A stretch of DNA of 64,000 nt from Desmonostoc muscorum FACHB-395 (GCF_014698035.1 NZ_JACJSF010000001.1:1-64000), one strand, 5' to 3'; shown: positions 1 to 9,593, numbered from the stretch's first letter. Numbers and translations: made by a program. Notes: generated by a model not told the origin, from the letters alone.

Positions 1-171
1 TCAATCATTGACTCTGAAGGTCGTGTGATTGCAACTTGGGCTGATGTAATCAACCGCGCTAACCTGGGTATGGAAGTAATGCACGAGCGTAACGCTCACA
101 ACTTCCCTCTAGATTTGGCATCTGCTGAATCTGCTCCTGTTGCTCTTTCTGCTCCTGCTATCAACGGTTAA
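1..171 (+). CDS. psbA: Photosystem II D1 protein, C-terminal 56 residues (5' end outside window)
   Basis: The first 57 codons in frame 1 encode the end of D1, the core reaction-centre subunit of photosystem II in the thylakoid membrane, finishing with TAA. Assuming the usual 360-residue D1, the fragment starts at residue 305. It carries the C-terminal Mn4CaO5 ligands His332, Glu333, His337, Asp342 and Ala344 in the segment [14 protein letters not shown]. After Ala344 comes a 16-residue extension that CtpA removes in this family. The residues that distinguish low-light from high-light D1 forms lie outside the window. A strong terminator follows the stop. Identification is essentially certain; only the copy or isoform is open. 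Confidence 0.98.
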   Translation, partial: SIIDSEGRVIATWADVINRANLGMEVMHERNAHNFPLDLASAESAPVALSAPAING

Positions 172-200
172 TTCTCAAGCATTAACTCGATTAGCTAAAT

Positions 201-237
201 AAGAAAGCGCTCTCCCACTTCGGGAGGGCGCTTTCTT
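201..237 (+). terminator. Rho-independent terminator of psbA
   Basis: A 16-bp stem with one G-T pair (arms at 201-216 and 222-237) closes a 5-base loop, 30 bp after the psbA stop. The stem is GC-rich in its inner half and ends in a short T-containing tail, as expected for an intrinsic terminator. Confidence 0.85.
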
Positions 238-638
238 ATATGTATCCCAATACTTCTCGGTTAAGGGGAAAAGGGAAAGAAAAAACCCTTAACCCTTACC
301 CTTTAACCTTTTCCCCAAACCCGATTCCGAGTTAAAAATGCAAAACCCGAGCAGTATTGATATGTATCCTTCTTGTTTCGCTTTCTGAGTATTATGAGTA
401 AAAATAATCTTCACTGAATTGCACAGCCGCTCTTTCTGTTTTGGTTTATTTTTCCATAGTTTAGATATTTTCCCAATGCGCTAAACCATAAGTAAAAGAA
501 AGAAAAACGAACCGCAAAGGACACAAAGAAAGAAGTTAAAAGGGTTTGGCGCAGCCTCACAAAGAAATGGAATAAGTCCTAATTGCAAAAAAGGGTATGC
601 AGGAGTTAGCAAGAATTTTTCCCAATGCCCAATTCTGT
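238..638. other. Gene-free spacer with degenerate Nostoc-type repeats
   Basis: No credible gene. An imperfect G/C-rich inverted repeat lies at about 258-316 (arms of the type GGGGAAAAGG / CCTTTTCCCC). At about 508-566 is a purine-rich stretch with the motif AACCGCAAAGGACACAAAG, a kind of dispersed repeat frequent between Nostoc genes; a related AACCGCCAAGTACGCCAAG stretch occurs near 36553. I see no promoter motif I would defend. Confidence 0.5.
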
Positions 639-3600
639 CTAAGTCCGTCCAACAAGGCTAGCGACTACTGTAGCCAACTCAGCCGCTTCAATAGGTTTGG
701 GTAAATGTAGCTGATAACCTTCTTGTATAGCTCGCATTCGATCCTCTGCCCTAGCATAAGCTGTCAATGCTGCTGCGGGAATATTTCCCCCTTGTTCTGG
801 CGATCGCGATCGCAGTTTGCGGATCAAAGAGTAACCATCCTCATTGGGCATACCAATGTCACTGACTAAAACATCTGGTTTCCATTCTGTAATTACCTGC
901 AATGCTTCTTGAACTGATGCCACTGCTTTAACTTCGGCTTGGCACTGTTCGAGAACTGTGGTCATAAATTCACGGCTATCGGTTTGGTCATCTACAACCA
1001 CTACCCGCACACCAAGGAGGGAGACGAAGTGAAGAGGAGAAGAGGCAACGGGGAGAGGCTGCGAGACTGTGAATAGATGACTTTTCAAAAGTGGCAACTT
1101 GACTGTAAATGTTGCTCCTTGATCTTTACCTGGACTATCTACCTGAACAGTACCACCATGTAATTCTACTAAATGACGCACGATCGCTAATCCTAGTCCT
1201 AATCCACCGTATGATCTAGTGTTAGAACTATCAGCTTGACGAAAGCGATCAAAGACGTAAGGGAGAAAATCAGGGCTAATACCAATGCCTGTGTCAATCA
1301 CCCGAATTTGAGCATATTTCTCTGTTATGTGTTCTTTTTCTTCGCCAGTTACCACTGACAATTGCAACTCTACCTGTCCACCTGTGGGTGTAAATTTGAT
1401 GGCATTAGATAACAGATTCCAGATAATTTGCTGCAAACGCTCAAAATCACCGGAAACTAGGAATTGGGAATTTTTGCTGCTGTCCTTTGAACGTTGATTG
1501 CTTTGGGATTCCGCTTCTCTTGATTCTAGATTTTCGTGATTAATTTCTAATCCCAAATCTGAATTTCGCGTTTCTTTTGAGGGAATGATGGAAAATCTTA
1601 AATCGATTTCCTTGGATTGAGCGGCTAGGCTAACAGTCTCTAGGCTAGACTCAATCATCGGAACCAAATTACAAGTACGGACATTGAGGTGTAACTTGCC
1701 TCTAATCATCCGCGATATATCGAGTAAGTCTTCAATTAACTGGGTTTGCGCTTTAGCATTGCGCTCAATTGTCTCCGTAGCCTTAGCTATTTGGCTTTCA
1801 CTCAGCTTGCTTCGTTGCAGAAGTTGTGCCCAGCCCAAAATTGCATTTAGGGGCGATCGCAATTCGTGAGACAATATTCCCAAAAATTCATCTTTCATCC
1901 GGTTCGCCTCTTGCAATTGCTCAGTTTGCTTTTGCAAAGAAGCAATTAAACTAGCACGTTCCATTGCGATCGCTATTTGGTCGCATACTGCTTGCATCAT
2001 CCCCTTTTGATTCTCGGTAAAGCTTAACCGAGTCCGGCTGCCAAAAGAAAGAGTACCCAACAATCGTCCTTGGGCAATCAACGGATAACTATAATAAGCA
2101 GTAATACCTAAAGAACGAAGCAATTCTGTTTTGGGGTCAGTTGATTGCTGCACATTCTCTAGAGCTATTGCACAACGGTTTTGAGCTACAGTACCGCAAA
2201 CCGTTTCCCCAAATCCCAGCGACTCGATTTCCTTGGCCAGTTCTTGGGAAATACCACTGTAAGACCCCAACCGCATTACTTGAGAGTTATCCTCAACCAA
2301 ATAGTTCAAATAAACTTCTATTCCAATTTGCTCTCTTAGTTTTCGGTAGACGCTATCGATTAGTAGTACTGGTTCTTGGCTTGAGAGTAAATCGTTGGCT
2401 GTGTCAAATAGTAGCTTTAGTCTTTTGTAACCTAACGAGAGTGCTTTTTCTGCCTGTTTGAGGTTGCTAATCTCTTGAAACACCAAGATACAGGTAGCCG
2501 GATGACCGTGCATTGCTGGCAAGGTATCAGCAAATATCAGTAGAGAACGCACACCATTAGGAGTGTGCCAATCTACTTCTAATCCATTGAGACGTTCACC
2601 AAGGGCAACCCGCACTCCTGGCATTTGTTCATTGGGAATGCGATCGCCTGCCGCATCTGTATAGTGGTAAGCTGTGTGATAATCTTCTGCTGGTACACCT
2701 TTAGGAAATTCGCCCCCAGCTAATTCATTAGCAGAGCGATTTGCAAAAGTTACCCGCGCCGTTCCTGGTTCGATAAACAGCAAAGGTCTTGGCATCAGAT
2801 TTAATACATCCTCCAGCCATTTTTGCTGATTTAGAAGTATTTCTTCTGCCTGTTTGCGCTCCGTAATATCTAAAAATGCACCAACGCTTCCTCTAGTTTT
2901 ACCCTCTTCATCAAACAGAGGTGCAACGTACTCCAACAGGTTGACAATTTTTCCATTTTCATGGATTACCTCAAGTTCACAATCCACAACTTCGACACCA
3001 TGAGCAGCAGAGTATTGCATTGGCAGTTCCTCTTCTGACAGTTCCCTTCCCTCTCGGTAGATTTTGAAGGTTGTGGATTTTTGATCACTAGGAACATTGA
3101 GAGAGGCATTTGTATTTGACGATATCCCCAACTGCTTGGCCAAAGCAGGGTTTACCTTGATATTTTGGCATAGTGGATCTTCGGCAATGCCAATTCCAAT
3201 GGGAATTACCTCCAACAAAGTTTGTAACTCAGTAATACGGCGCTGTAGATCCTTGTTTAGTTGTAAGATTTTTTCTTTAGCCTTTTTTTGTTCGCTGATG
3301 TTACGAGTCACAGTTGCTAAGGCAATTGGCTGACCTGTGTTGTTGTCTGTAACAGTGAAGATATTGTAATCAACTGGTATTGGTTGACCTGTTTGAAGAT
3401 GCCGAAAGCAGAATTCTCCCTGCCAGCGACCTTCTGATAGTACAGTCGGCAGTATATATTTTTGAAAATAGGTTTTGTCTTTGGGCATGAAGTAATCTAA
3501 TACTACTTTTTGCCTCACTTCTTCAAAGCTAGCAAGTCCTACCAGTTTTTGACCTGCATCATTTATATAGAGCAATTGACCCTCAAGGGTGGCAATGCCG

Positions 3601-4997
3601 ATAAAGTCAGAGCTATTTTCTACCAGCGATACTAATTTTTGTTGCTCTGTTTCTGCAAGCTTACGTTCGCTCAAGTCGAGGATAAATGCTACTGACTCTT
3701 CCCGCTTTTCTCCTAACAGCACGTAACCAACTAAAACCGGGATGCGGCTACCATCCTTGCGAATATATTCTTTCTCGTAGGGCGTACAAGTAGCGTTAGT
3801 GTTTTTTTGTGCTTCGGCGACACCTCGCTGATCCAAGTATCGATATTCAGATGGTGTGATATTGCTCCAACTTAACCTACCCGTTGACAAATCCTCCCGC
3901 GTGTAACCAATCATCCTGAGATATTCGTCGTTTGCCTGGTGGATACCGCCATACACATCGCCAAATAGAATACCAATGACATTAGAATCTACGAAACTCC
4001 CCAATTTATCTTCGTAGGTTCTTAGTGCTTCTTGGGCGAGGTCGCGTTGATGGCTAAGGCGTTCAATAACCCTGGCACTTTGCCAAATCAAAATAGTAAA
4101 AATCACAATCAGGACGATCGCAAACGCTGATACTGCAAAAGCCGGATCGTATTGTCCTGCGCGTTGACCTTCAACAATTACCCACCCTAATATAAAAGGT
4201 ACTGCGATCGCAGCAACCAACAAACGACGTGCCAGTAATCCACCATAAGTATCACTTGTAACTACCCTCATTAACCCCTGTTCTGCCCGCGCCCACAGAA
4301 TACCTATACTTAGCAAAATGAACAACACCGCCGTATGTAAAGCCATTGATGTTGTATAAGGGGCAAGTCCGTAAAGAACTTTCACTTTGTAGGCATAGCC
4401 CATGAGCGCCTGCAAGGAAATTAAAGTAGCGATCAGAGCGATAATCTGAGCAGACCAATAACTACGGTGGTTTTTGGGATTAATCAGAATCTGTAGGGCA
4501 ACGCTGACTAGTATAAAGTTGAATGCTGTGTTTACCCCCATTCGCCCCGGATATAATGTCGTCATACTAGTTGGCGAATCCAGGAACAGTATCTCATCAA
4601 TACCCAGATTCCAGCCGAACAGATATTCACAAAGTGTAAGTGCAGCAATTGTGGTGACAGCTATTGCACAGACCCTGGAAATTACCAGAGCAGGGAAGTC
4701 GAGAAGTCGAAAGGTCGAAGAGTGGGGGGAGTTTTGAATTGTTCTTTTCCCCTTATTCCCTGCCTTTAAAAACAACCACAATGATAAACCAGACAATACA
4801 AAACACAACGCTGTATTGACTTTCATCGTGGCGGGACTACCAGGAAAGCCGCGCTTGAAAACTTCAATTCCAAGCCACCAGCCAATTAGCACCAAGCCGC
4901 CAACCAAGATGGGTATTACACTTGCGGCTTTTGCCACAAGTGAATTTATCGGGATTTTGAATATATCTTGCAGCCGCAAGCGGTTAACCTTTAACAT
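639..4997 (-). CDS. Membrane-bound multi-PAS/GAF hybrid histidine kinase
   Basis: This 1452-residue sensor kinase is expected to autophosphorylate and pass phosphate to its own receiver. About eight hydrophobic segments fill residues 20-320. Four PAS-like domains (about 330-455, 455-580, 590-715, 725-850) and one GAF domain (about 865-1010) follow. Then come a HisKA dimerisation domain with phospho-acceptor His1044 in SHELRSP, a HATPase_c domain with a GLGLGLAIVRHL ATP lid, and a C-terminal REC domain with Asp1380 in SDIGMP. The chosen ATG is the first in frame and has only a weak AGAG upstream. No DNA-binding output is fused, so the target is a partner protein or unknown. The core layout matches the hybrid kinases at 22.8-27.1 and 46.0-50.2 kb. 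The signal sensed cannot be read from the sequence. Confidence 0.93.
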   Translation of the reverse strand: MLKVNRLRLQDIFKIPINSLVAKAASVIPILVGGLVLIGWWLGIEVFKRGFPGSPATMKVNTALCFVLSGLSLWLFLKAGNKGKRTIQNSPHSSTFRLLDFPALVISRVCAIAVTTIAALTLCEYLFGWNLGIDEILFLDSPTSMTTLYPGRMGVNTAFNFILVSVALQILINPKNHRSYWSAQIIALIATLISLQALMGYAYKVKVLYGLAPYTTSMALHTAVLFILLSIGILWARAEQGLMRVVTSDTYGGLLARRLLVAAIAVPFILGWVIVEGQRAGQYDPAFAVSAFAIVLIVIFTILIWQSARVIERLSHQRDLAQEALRTYEDKLGSFVDSNVIGILFGDVYGGIHQANDEYLRMIGYTREDLSTGRLSWSNITPSEYRYLDQRGVAEAQKNTNATCTPYEKEYIRKDGSRIPVLVGYVLLGEKREESVAFILDLSERKLAETEQQKLVSLVENSSDFIGIATLEGQLLYINDAGQKLVGLASFEEVRQKVVLDYFMPKDKTYFQKYILPTVLSEGRWQGEFCFRHLQTGQPIPVDYNIFTVTDNNTGQPIALATVTRNISEQKKAKEKILQLNKDLQRRITELQTLLEVIPIGIGIAEDPLCQNIKVNPALAKQLGISSNTNASLNVPSDQKSTTFKIYREGRELSEEELPMQYSAAHGVEVVDCELEVIHENGKIVNLLEYVAPLFDEEGKTRGSVGAFLDITERKQAEEILLNQQKWLEDVLNLMPRPLLFIEPGTARVTFANRSANELAGGEFPKGVPAEDYHTAYHYTDAAGDRIPNEQMPGVRVALGERLNGLEVDWHTPNGVRSLLIFADTLPAMHGHPATCILVFQEISNLKQAEKALSLGYKRLKLLFDTANDLLSSQEPVLLIDSVYRKLREQIGIEVYLNYLVEDNSQVMRLGSYSGISQELAKEIESLGFGETVCGTVAQNRCAIALENVQQSTDPKTELLRSLGITAYYSYPLIAQGRLLGTLSFGSRTRLSFTENQKGMMQAVCDQIAIAMERASLIASLQKQTEQLQEANRMKDEFLGILSHELRSPLNAILGWAQLLQRSKLSESQIAKATETIERNAKAQTQLIEDLLDISRMIRGKLHLNVRTCNLVPMIESSLETVSLAAQSKEIDLRFSIIPSKETRNSDLGLEINHENLESREAESQSNQRSKDSSKNSQFLVSGDFERLQQIIWNLLSNAIKFTPTGGQVELQLSVVTGEEKEHITEKYAQIRVIDTGIGISPDFLPYVFDRFRQADSSNTRSYGGLGLGLAIVRHLVELHGGTVQVDSPGKDQGATFTVKLPLLKSHLFTVSQPLPVASSPLHFVSLLGVRVVVVDDQTDSREFMTTVLEQCQAEVKAVASVQEALQVITEWKPDVLVSDIGMPNEDGYSLIRKLRSRSPEQGGNIPAAALTAYARAEDRMRAIQEGYQLHLPKPIEAAELATVVASLVGRT

Positions 4998-5265
4998 TTA
5001 GTGTTCTCTAACCGCATCTATCTAGCGTAGTAAAATTCCGTATTCCTTACGGTTTTATCATCTATGCCTTAGTATTTTATGCTACCCCTTGACTTACTTT
5101 TCATCTACCCAGAAGCATATTTTTTATTGGACAATTTAGAGTAAGAATTAATAATTCAAAAATCATCTTTGTGAGTATTTCATAATTGCAGGCTATCTCG
5201 TTTACCCAATCTAATTTTCTCTACAGAAACAGTAGTATAATCGAGAACTTGTAGCTTCAATATAA

Positions 5266-5700
5266 CTACTTCTTTGGTTCTGTTCGCAAGTCTTGTAATC
5301 GCCCTTGCAAAAACTTTCCCCATTCCGCCGCCAAAGGGATTTCGGTAAATGGAACACGCACCAATTTATTAGATTCGGAAAAGAGAAATTCTAGCTCTAT
5401 AGAACGACCTTTCTGGGGGATATTATCCACATCTACCGATTTATCATCTACTAGAAAGTTGATTTGCTTAATATCAAGCAAAGAGAATGTTTCTAGTTTA
5501 ATAGGCCCTTGAGGTGTGGGTTTTCCCCAAGTGAGATTATTGTCTTTTTGACCTAATACAGCATAAATATCGTACTTAGCCCGTTCAAATTGTTCTGCCC
5601 AACCGCGATAGGCTTCAACTTTTTGATACTCTTTCGAGCCTTGCCAAGCCAACCAGAAAAACATTACTAATAGCGGCAACCACAAAAGACCACGTTCCAT
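5266..5700 (-). CDS. Small conserved membrane-anchored protein of unknown function
   Basis: A 144-residue protein with one N-terminal hydrophobic segment (about residues 5-20, WLPLLVMFFWLAW), followed by a soluble charged domain with alternating hydrophobic strands. The anchor suggests the domain sits on one face of the plasma or thylakoid membrane. I recognise no catalytic motif and no named family. The start is an ATG at the 5' end of a clean frame, divergent from the subtilase gene 121 bp away, so the two may share a control region. Codon use looks ordinary for the window. Confidence 0.75.
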   Translation of the reverse strand: MERGLLWLPLLVMFFWLAWQGSKEYQKVEAYRGWAEQFERAKYDIYAVLGQKDNNLTWGKPTPQGPIKLETFSLLDIKQINFLVDDKSVDVDNIPQKGRSIELEFLFSESNKLVRVPFTEIPLAAEWGKFLQGRLQDLRTEPKK

Positions 5701-5821
5701 CGTTTCAAAAAGTCCTGAGTAATGAAGTGAGACTTGTAACTAAAAGTGCAAAATCCACCAACAAAGGATGGAGATAAGTTATGGTAGTGAGCAAACTGGC
5801 AAAAAGCGGTGATGAGTTAAT

Positions 5822-7675
5822 ATGAGAAAGCTTATATTATTGTGCTTGTTTGTCATTGGGCTGGGAGCTGCCATATTTGGTTTCCTGAATTTCCAGGGAA
5901 TGGCAGTTAAAGGAGAGTTTGAGACGATTTTGCTTGATTTTCGGGAAGATATTCCATCAGATGTGGTGCAACAGAATCTCCAAGCGATCGCCAAACAATA
6001 CAACGTTACACCCCAATTAGACAACAAGTTTTCAGAAAAAGATCATGTGTATATTGTCAAAGGCGATCGCCAGCGACTCCAAGAACTGAAAAAATCTCAG
6101 TTTGCCCAAGCTACAGAATTCATTGAGCCAAATTACATCTATACAAAGATTCCACAACCAGGTGAAAAAGCTTGGTTAGGAGAATTTTTGAGACCTCAAG
6201 AAAATGATGATGAGACAAGCCCATCATTAACTGGCCCCAATGATCAATATTACAGCAAGCAGTGGAACTTGCACAAAATCGGTATTGAAGGCGCATGGAG
6301 TCAAACCAAAGGCAGTGGCATTACAGTTGCAGTAATTGACACCGGGATTACTAAGGTGCGCGACTTATATGAGACAAAATTCGTCAAAGGCTATGATTTT
6401 GTTAACGACCGAGAAGAAGCCAAAGACGATAACGGCCACGGTACCCATGTTGCCGGAACTATTGCCCAAGCCACAAATAACAAATATGGCGTAGCTGGAA
6501 TTGCTTATGAAGCCAGTCTGATGCCACTTAAGGTACTCAGTTCTTATGGCGGCGGTACAGTTGCCGATATAGCCGAAGCGATTAAGTTTGCTGCTGATAA
6601 AGGCGCAGATGTGATCAATATGAGCTTGGGTGGTGGCGGTGAAAGCAAGTTAATGAAAGAAGCGATCGAGTATGCCCATAGAAAAGGTGTAGTTATCATT
6701 GCCGCAGCCGGGAATGAAAATACCAATGGCGCAAGCTATCCAGCTCGATATCCTTATGTAATAGGCGTTTCGGCAATTGGCCCAGATGGTGAAAGAGCGC
6801 CTTATTCTAACTTTGGTGCTGGGGTAGATATCTCGGCTCCTGGTGGTAGTGAAGCTGGTAAGATTCTCCAAGAAACTATCGACGAAAATGGCGAAGGAGT
6901 ATTTCTTGGCTTCCAGGGTACAAGCATGGCTTCTCCCCACGTTGCTGGTGTTGCAGCATTAATTAAAGCTGCTGGTATCAAAGAGCCAGATGAAGTTTTA
7001 AAAGTCCTCAAGCAGTCGGCGCGAGTTATCCAAGATGATGGTTTGAACTATTATGGCGCTGGACAACTCAATGCAGAAGCAGCAGTCAGATTAGCTTTTG
7101 GAGGACAAATCAGTTTTCCAGATTTCTTTCGGTGGTTACGCGATAACGGCTATCTTAACCCTGGCTTTTGGATTGATGGTGGTGCAGTGGCACTATTACC
7201 CAAGGTTTTAATGGTAGTTGGTTCCTATCTACTAGCTTGGTTTTTACGGGTTTACTTCCCCTTCACTTGGAGTTGGTCTTTATCTAGTGGACTAATCGCT
7301 GGCAGTTCCGGCTTATTCTTCCTCAAGGGAATCTATATTTTTGATCTTCCCCAATGGCCTTTCCGGGTTTTGGGCAGTTCAATTCCCGAACTAGGTAATA
7401 CCCTCCAGGGAACTGATGCGTTGAATCCCCTATTTGCCAGTGTACTGATTCCCATTTTGTTAATGGCATTGCTGCTGGGAAATCCTAGTTGGAAATGGTT
7501 TGCCATTGGTTCAACATTAGGTATAGCAGCCTGCTTGACAGTAAGTGCGTTTTTAGATCCAGCTGTTTGGGGTTTGGGAAGTGGCAACATATCACGCCTC
7601 TTCCTCATCGCTAATGCCCTAATCTGCTATGGACTGGCTCGTTTAGCATTGAAAAACGAAGAAAAAATCGCATAA
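5822..7675 (+). CDS. Membrane-anchored subtilisin-like (S8) serine protease
   Basis: A 617-residue S8 peptidase with all catalytic residues visible: Asp173 in VIDTG, His206 in NGHGTHVAG, oxyanion-hole Asn298 in AAGNE and Ser368 in GTSMASPHVAG. An N-terminal hydrophobic segment (about residues 4-23) is a signal or anchor sequence. Residues 30-110 resemble an inhibitor-I9-type propeptide, which usually folds and then inhibits the catalytic domain until cleaved. After the protease domain (about 135-425) the protein continues with roughly 170 residues holding four or five hydrophobic segments, so the C-terminus is anchored in a membrane. That tail is absent from ordinary secreted subtilisins. Substrates are unknown. 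It stands alone on the plus strand and is probably monocistronic. Confidence 0.93.
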   Translation: MRKLILLCLFVIGLGAAIFGFLNFQGMAVKGEFETILLDFREDIPSDVVQQNLQAIAKQYNVTPQLDNKFSEKDHVYIVKGDRQRLQELKKSQFAQATEFIEPNYIYTKIPQPGEKAWLGEFLRPQENDDETSPSLTGPNDQYYSKQWNLHKIGIEGAWSQTKGSGITVAVIDTGITKVRDLYETKFVKGYDFVNDREEAKDDNGHGTHVAGTIAQATNNKYGVAGIAYEASLMPLKVLSSYGGGTVADIAEAIKFAADKGADVINMSLGGGGESKLMKEAIEYAHRKGVVIIAAAGNENTNGASYPARYPYVIGVSAIGPDGERAPYSNFGAGVDISAPGGSEAGKILQETIDENGEGVFLGFQGTSMASPHVAGVAALIKAAGIKEPDEVLKVLKQSARVIQDDGLNYYGAGQLNAEAAVRLAFGGQISFPDFFRWLRDNGYLNPGFWIDGGAVALLPKVLMVVGSYLLAWFLRVYFPFTWSWSLSSGLIAGSSGLFFLKGIYIFDLPQWPFRVLGSSIPELGNTLQGTDALNPLFASVLIPILLMALLLGNPSWKWFAIGSTLGIAACLTVSAFLDPAVWGLGSGNISRLFLIANALICYGLARLALKNEEKIA

Positions 7676-7677
7676 AT

Positions 7678-7745
7678 CGGGAATGGGGAATGGGGAATCA
7701 ATGTTTATAACTCCTAACCCTAACTCCTAATTCCCTACTCCCCCC
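7678..7745. repeat. Short degenerate tandem repeats
   Basis: Tandem GGGAATG-type heptamers directly after the subtilase stop are followed by CTCCTAAC-type units. These low-complexity arrays are typical of Nostoc spacers; no function is implied. A related CCCCATT array occurs at 36659-36691. Confidence 0.6.
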
Positions 7746-7804
7746 ACTCAGCACGGGCTAAACGCCCCGCTATCGCTAACAGCACTTACAACTCAGCACT
7801 GTTT

Positions 7805-8029
7805 ATGAGCATTACACTTACAGGTACAATCGAACGCCGTGATATAGGCACAGGCGCATGGGCGTTGGTTACAGAAGAGGGCGTTACTTACGAAATCCTT
7901 AAAGGGGCTGACAAAAGCTTACTCAAAGCCGGACAAAAAGCAAAAGTAAAAGGACAGGTGCGTGAAGATATCATGACTATTGCCATGATTGGCCCTGTCC
8001 TAGAGGTCAAATCTTTTGAAGTAATTTAG
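7805..8029 (+). CDS. Small conserved protein, probable beta-barrel fold, unknown function
   Basis: A 74-residue acidic-basic protein with alternating beta-strand-like segments (SITLTGTIERR, GAWALVTEEG, VKGQVRED, PVLEVKSFEVI). The pattern suggests a small OB-like barrel, but this is an inference from hydrophobicity only. It has no signal peptide or cysteine. The TAG stop overlaps by 4 nt with the 3' end of the convergent thioredoxin-like gene, so the two transcripts overlap at their ends. Small proteins of this kind are common and usually unnamed in Nostoc genomes. Confidence 0.7.
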   Translation: MSITLTGTIERRDIGTGAWALVTEEGVTYEILKGADKSLLKAGQKAKVKGQVREDIMTIAMIGPVLEVKSFEVI

Positions 8030-8349
8030 TTCTGATTACCTGTAGAATCCAGAACCTCTTGCAGACGGCTTCTAAATTCCCCTTTGGGATGACCTCCTTT
8101 TACTTCACCCACAATCTGAAATTCCCCTTCTGGAGAATTGCAGATGATGTAAGTAGGCCATCCCATTTCTGATTTATCGGGATACTGAGTTAATAAAATC
8201 TTGCGATATTTGCGGTAAGCAGTCGTATCCTGCATTTTCACATCAATAAATTCTAAACCCAGTTCTTCAGCCACCTTTTTGTCGTAAAAAGACATTTTAT
8301 GACAGATGCCGCACTCTTCTGAAGAGAACTTAATTACAGCTAAACTCAT
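8026..8349 (-). CDS. Thioredoxin-like protein
   Basis: A 107-residue single-domain protein with the thioredoxin active-site pattern CGIC near the N-terminus, a following helix, and the cis-proline loop GWPTY about 50 residues later. No signal peptide is seen, so it is probably cytosolic. The dipeptide between the cysteines (GI) differs from the canonical GP, so its redox potential may differ from standard thioredoxins. The family reduces disulfides on target proteins; the partner here is unknown. It converges on, and overlaps by 4 nt, the 74-residue gene. ATG start, no clear ribosome-binding site. Confidence 0.82.
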   Translation of the reverse strand: MSLAVIKFSSEECGICHKMSFYDKKVAEELGLEFIDVKMQDTTAYRKYRKILLTQYPDKSEMGWPTYIICNSPEGEFQIVGEVKGGHPKGEFRSRLQEVLDSTGNQN

Positions 8350-8839
8350 GGGTTGGCGACTCTTTGATTCTAAGCAAAGTTTTTTAGCATAATGCCATGA
8401 AATATTACCATATAGCTGGTTATTAGTGTCAACTTAAAGCTGAAACCCTTATCCAGTATCATTTCTTGCGTCCTTGCTTCTATGTTTTTTGGGAGGCAGA
8501 GCCTTCAGGACTACATTCCCAGGTTGAACATACAAACAAGAAAGATACACATGTAGTTACCAAGGAAACTCTGACTCGGAAGCTGAAAGCAGTGATTGCT
8601 GGCAGACAAATAATTAAACGCCAAAATATAGAAAAAAAATTAAGAATATGATTAAATATCATAGCAATCATTTTGATGTGGCATCTCTAGCTCACAATAA
8701 AAAGAAAGGGATTCAGGAATTGAGTGAGCAAGTTATGCTCTATCCTAGGAGCAGTAACAACAAGAGTAGTGGTGCATTCTAGTTACATCAGCAGAAAATG
8801 CTAGGGCGATGTCTAAGACAAGCCGCTACGTGTCTACAC
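8350..8839. other. Spacer with a dispersed palindromic repeat
   Basis: No gene that I can support. At 8491-8526 lies the motif GGGAGGCAGAGCC..ATTCCCAGG, a short imperfect palindrome found repeatedly in Nostoc genomes. Two overlapping opposite-strand frames of about 60 codons (8466-8671) run through this repeat and lack family features. The NsiR1-like array begins at its right end. Confidence 0.5.
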
Positions 8840-8898
8840 AAAAAACCCCCGATGAGCGTTAGCCAATCAGGGGAGTTAGTTATCAGGGTGCATCTACC
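8840..8898 (-). ncRNA. nsiR1: NsiR1-like sRNA, unit 1
   Basis: Complete unit with its terminator stem (CCCCT / CGGGGG on the minus strand) and a six-T tail. A perfect TCCGGA box lies at 8929-8934. Its loop sequence differs from the other units. Confidence 0.75.
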
Positions 8899-8928
8899 AA
8901 TTAAATGTTCTTAGGTTTAACACCATAC

Positions 8929-8934
8929 TCCGGA
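8929..8934 (-). promoter_or_regulatory. DIF-type TCCGGA box of NsiR1 unit 1
   Basis: A perfect TCCGGA, the consensus reported for heterocyst-differentiation (DIF+) promoters in Anabaena, about 30-35 bp upstream of the expected sRNA start on the minus strand. The hexamer is itself palindromic. Confidence 0.65.
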
Positions 8935-8968
8935 TAAATTTGGACATAGATAAATTATTTTTTAAAAT

Positions 8969-9027
8969 AAAAAACCCCCAGATGATGTTAGTCTACTAGG
9001 GGAGTTAGTTATCAGGGTGCATCTACC
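8969..9027 (-). ncRNA. nsiR1: NsiR1-like sRNA, unit 2
   Basis: Complete unit with C/G terminator stem and six-T tail. The promoter box at 9058-9063 is a perfect TCCGGA. Unit 2 and its spacer are almost identical to unit 3. Confidence 0.77.
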
Positions 9028-9057
9028 AATTAAGTGTTCTCAGGTTAAACACCATAC

Positions 9058-9063
9058 TCCGGA
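9058..9063 (-). promoter_or_regulatory. DIF-type TCCGGA box of NsiR1 unit 2
   Basis: Perfect TCCGGA in the same position relative to its sRNA unit as at unit 1 (about 31 bp from the unit's 5' edge). Confidence 0.65.
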
Positions 9064-9096
9064 TAATTTGGACACAGATAAGTTATTTTTTAAAAT

Positions 9097-9154
9097 AAAA
9101 ACCCCCAGATGATGTTAATCTACTAGGGGAGTTAGTTATCAGGGTGCATCTACC
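9097..9154 (-). ncRNA. nsiR1: NsiR1-like sRNA, unit 3 (promoter box altered)
   Basis: The sRNA body and terminator are intact, but the corresponding box at 9185-9190 reads TCCGGG on the plus strand (CCCGGA on the minus). This is one mismatch from DIF consensus, so expression is doubtful. Confidence 0.62.
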
Positions 9155-9251
9155 ATTAATGTTTTCTAGGGGCAGCGAGTATCTTCCGGGGAAAATGGCA
9201 AAAATCAGGGTTGACGGCCATATCTAGGAAGGGCTACGCCTAGGTAATTAG

Positions 9252-9310
9252 AAAAAAACCCCCAGTGGGTGTTAGCCAACTAGGGGAGTGAGTTATCAGG
9301 GTGCATCTAT
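9252..9310 (-). ncRNA. nsiR1: NsiR1-like sRNA, unit 4 (promoter box altered)
   Basis: The body and a seven-T terminator are intact. The box at 9342-9347 reads ACCGGA (TCCGGT on the minus strand), one mismatch, and the promoter spacer has diverged. Confidence 0.6.
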
Positions 9311-9388
9311 TGATCATCTTTTCTAAAGTAAATGGGTAGCTACCGGATAAAATAGCAGAGGTTGAAGTTATTGTTGTTTGCTCACCAG

Positions 9389-9434
9389 AAAAAAACCTCA
9401 AAGTTGTTAACCAACCAGAGGAGTTAGTTATCAG
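9389..9434 (-). ncRNA. NsiR1-like unit 5, decayed
   Basis: Only the terminator half is recognisable (GAGGAGTTAGTTATCAG on the plus strand). The GATGCACCC 5' part and the adjacent TCCGGA are missing. About 130 bp of unrelated sequence separates it from a leftover ACCGGA at 9568-9573. Probably not transcribed. Confidence 0.5.
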
Positions 9435-9593
9435 ATATTGGTTTCAAGTGAAGCTAAAGTCTTTCAGAATCTTGTTTACCTGTAAATGATACTCATAGGG
9501 CTACTGGCACGAATTCAGGGGGTGATAGCCTATATGAGGATTAAAAGAGATTCTTAAAGAGCAATCTACCGGATAAATTGACGCTCACCAGAG

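Noticed and set aside
8466..8671. Two overlapping opposite-strand frames of about 60 codons
   Set aside because: They run through a dispersed palindromic repeat, lack ribosome-binding sites and show no family features.
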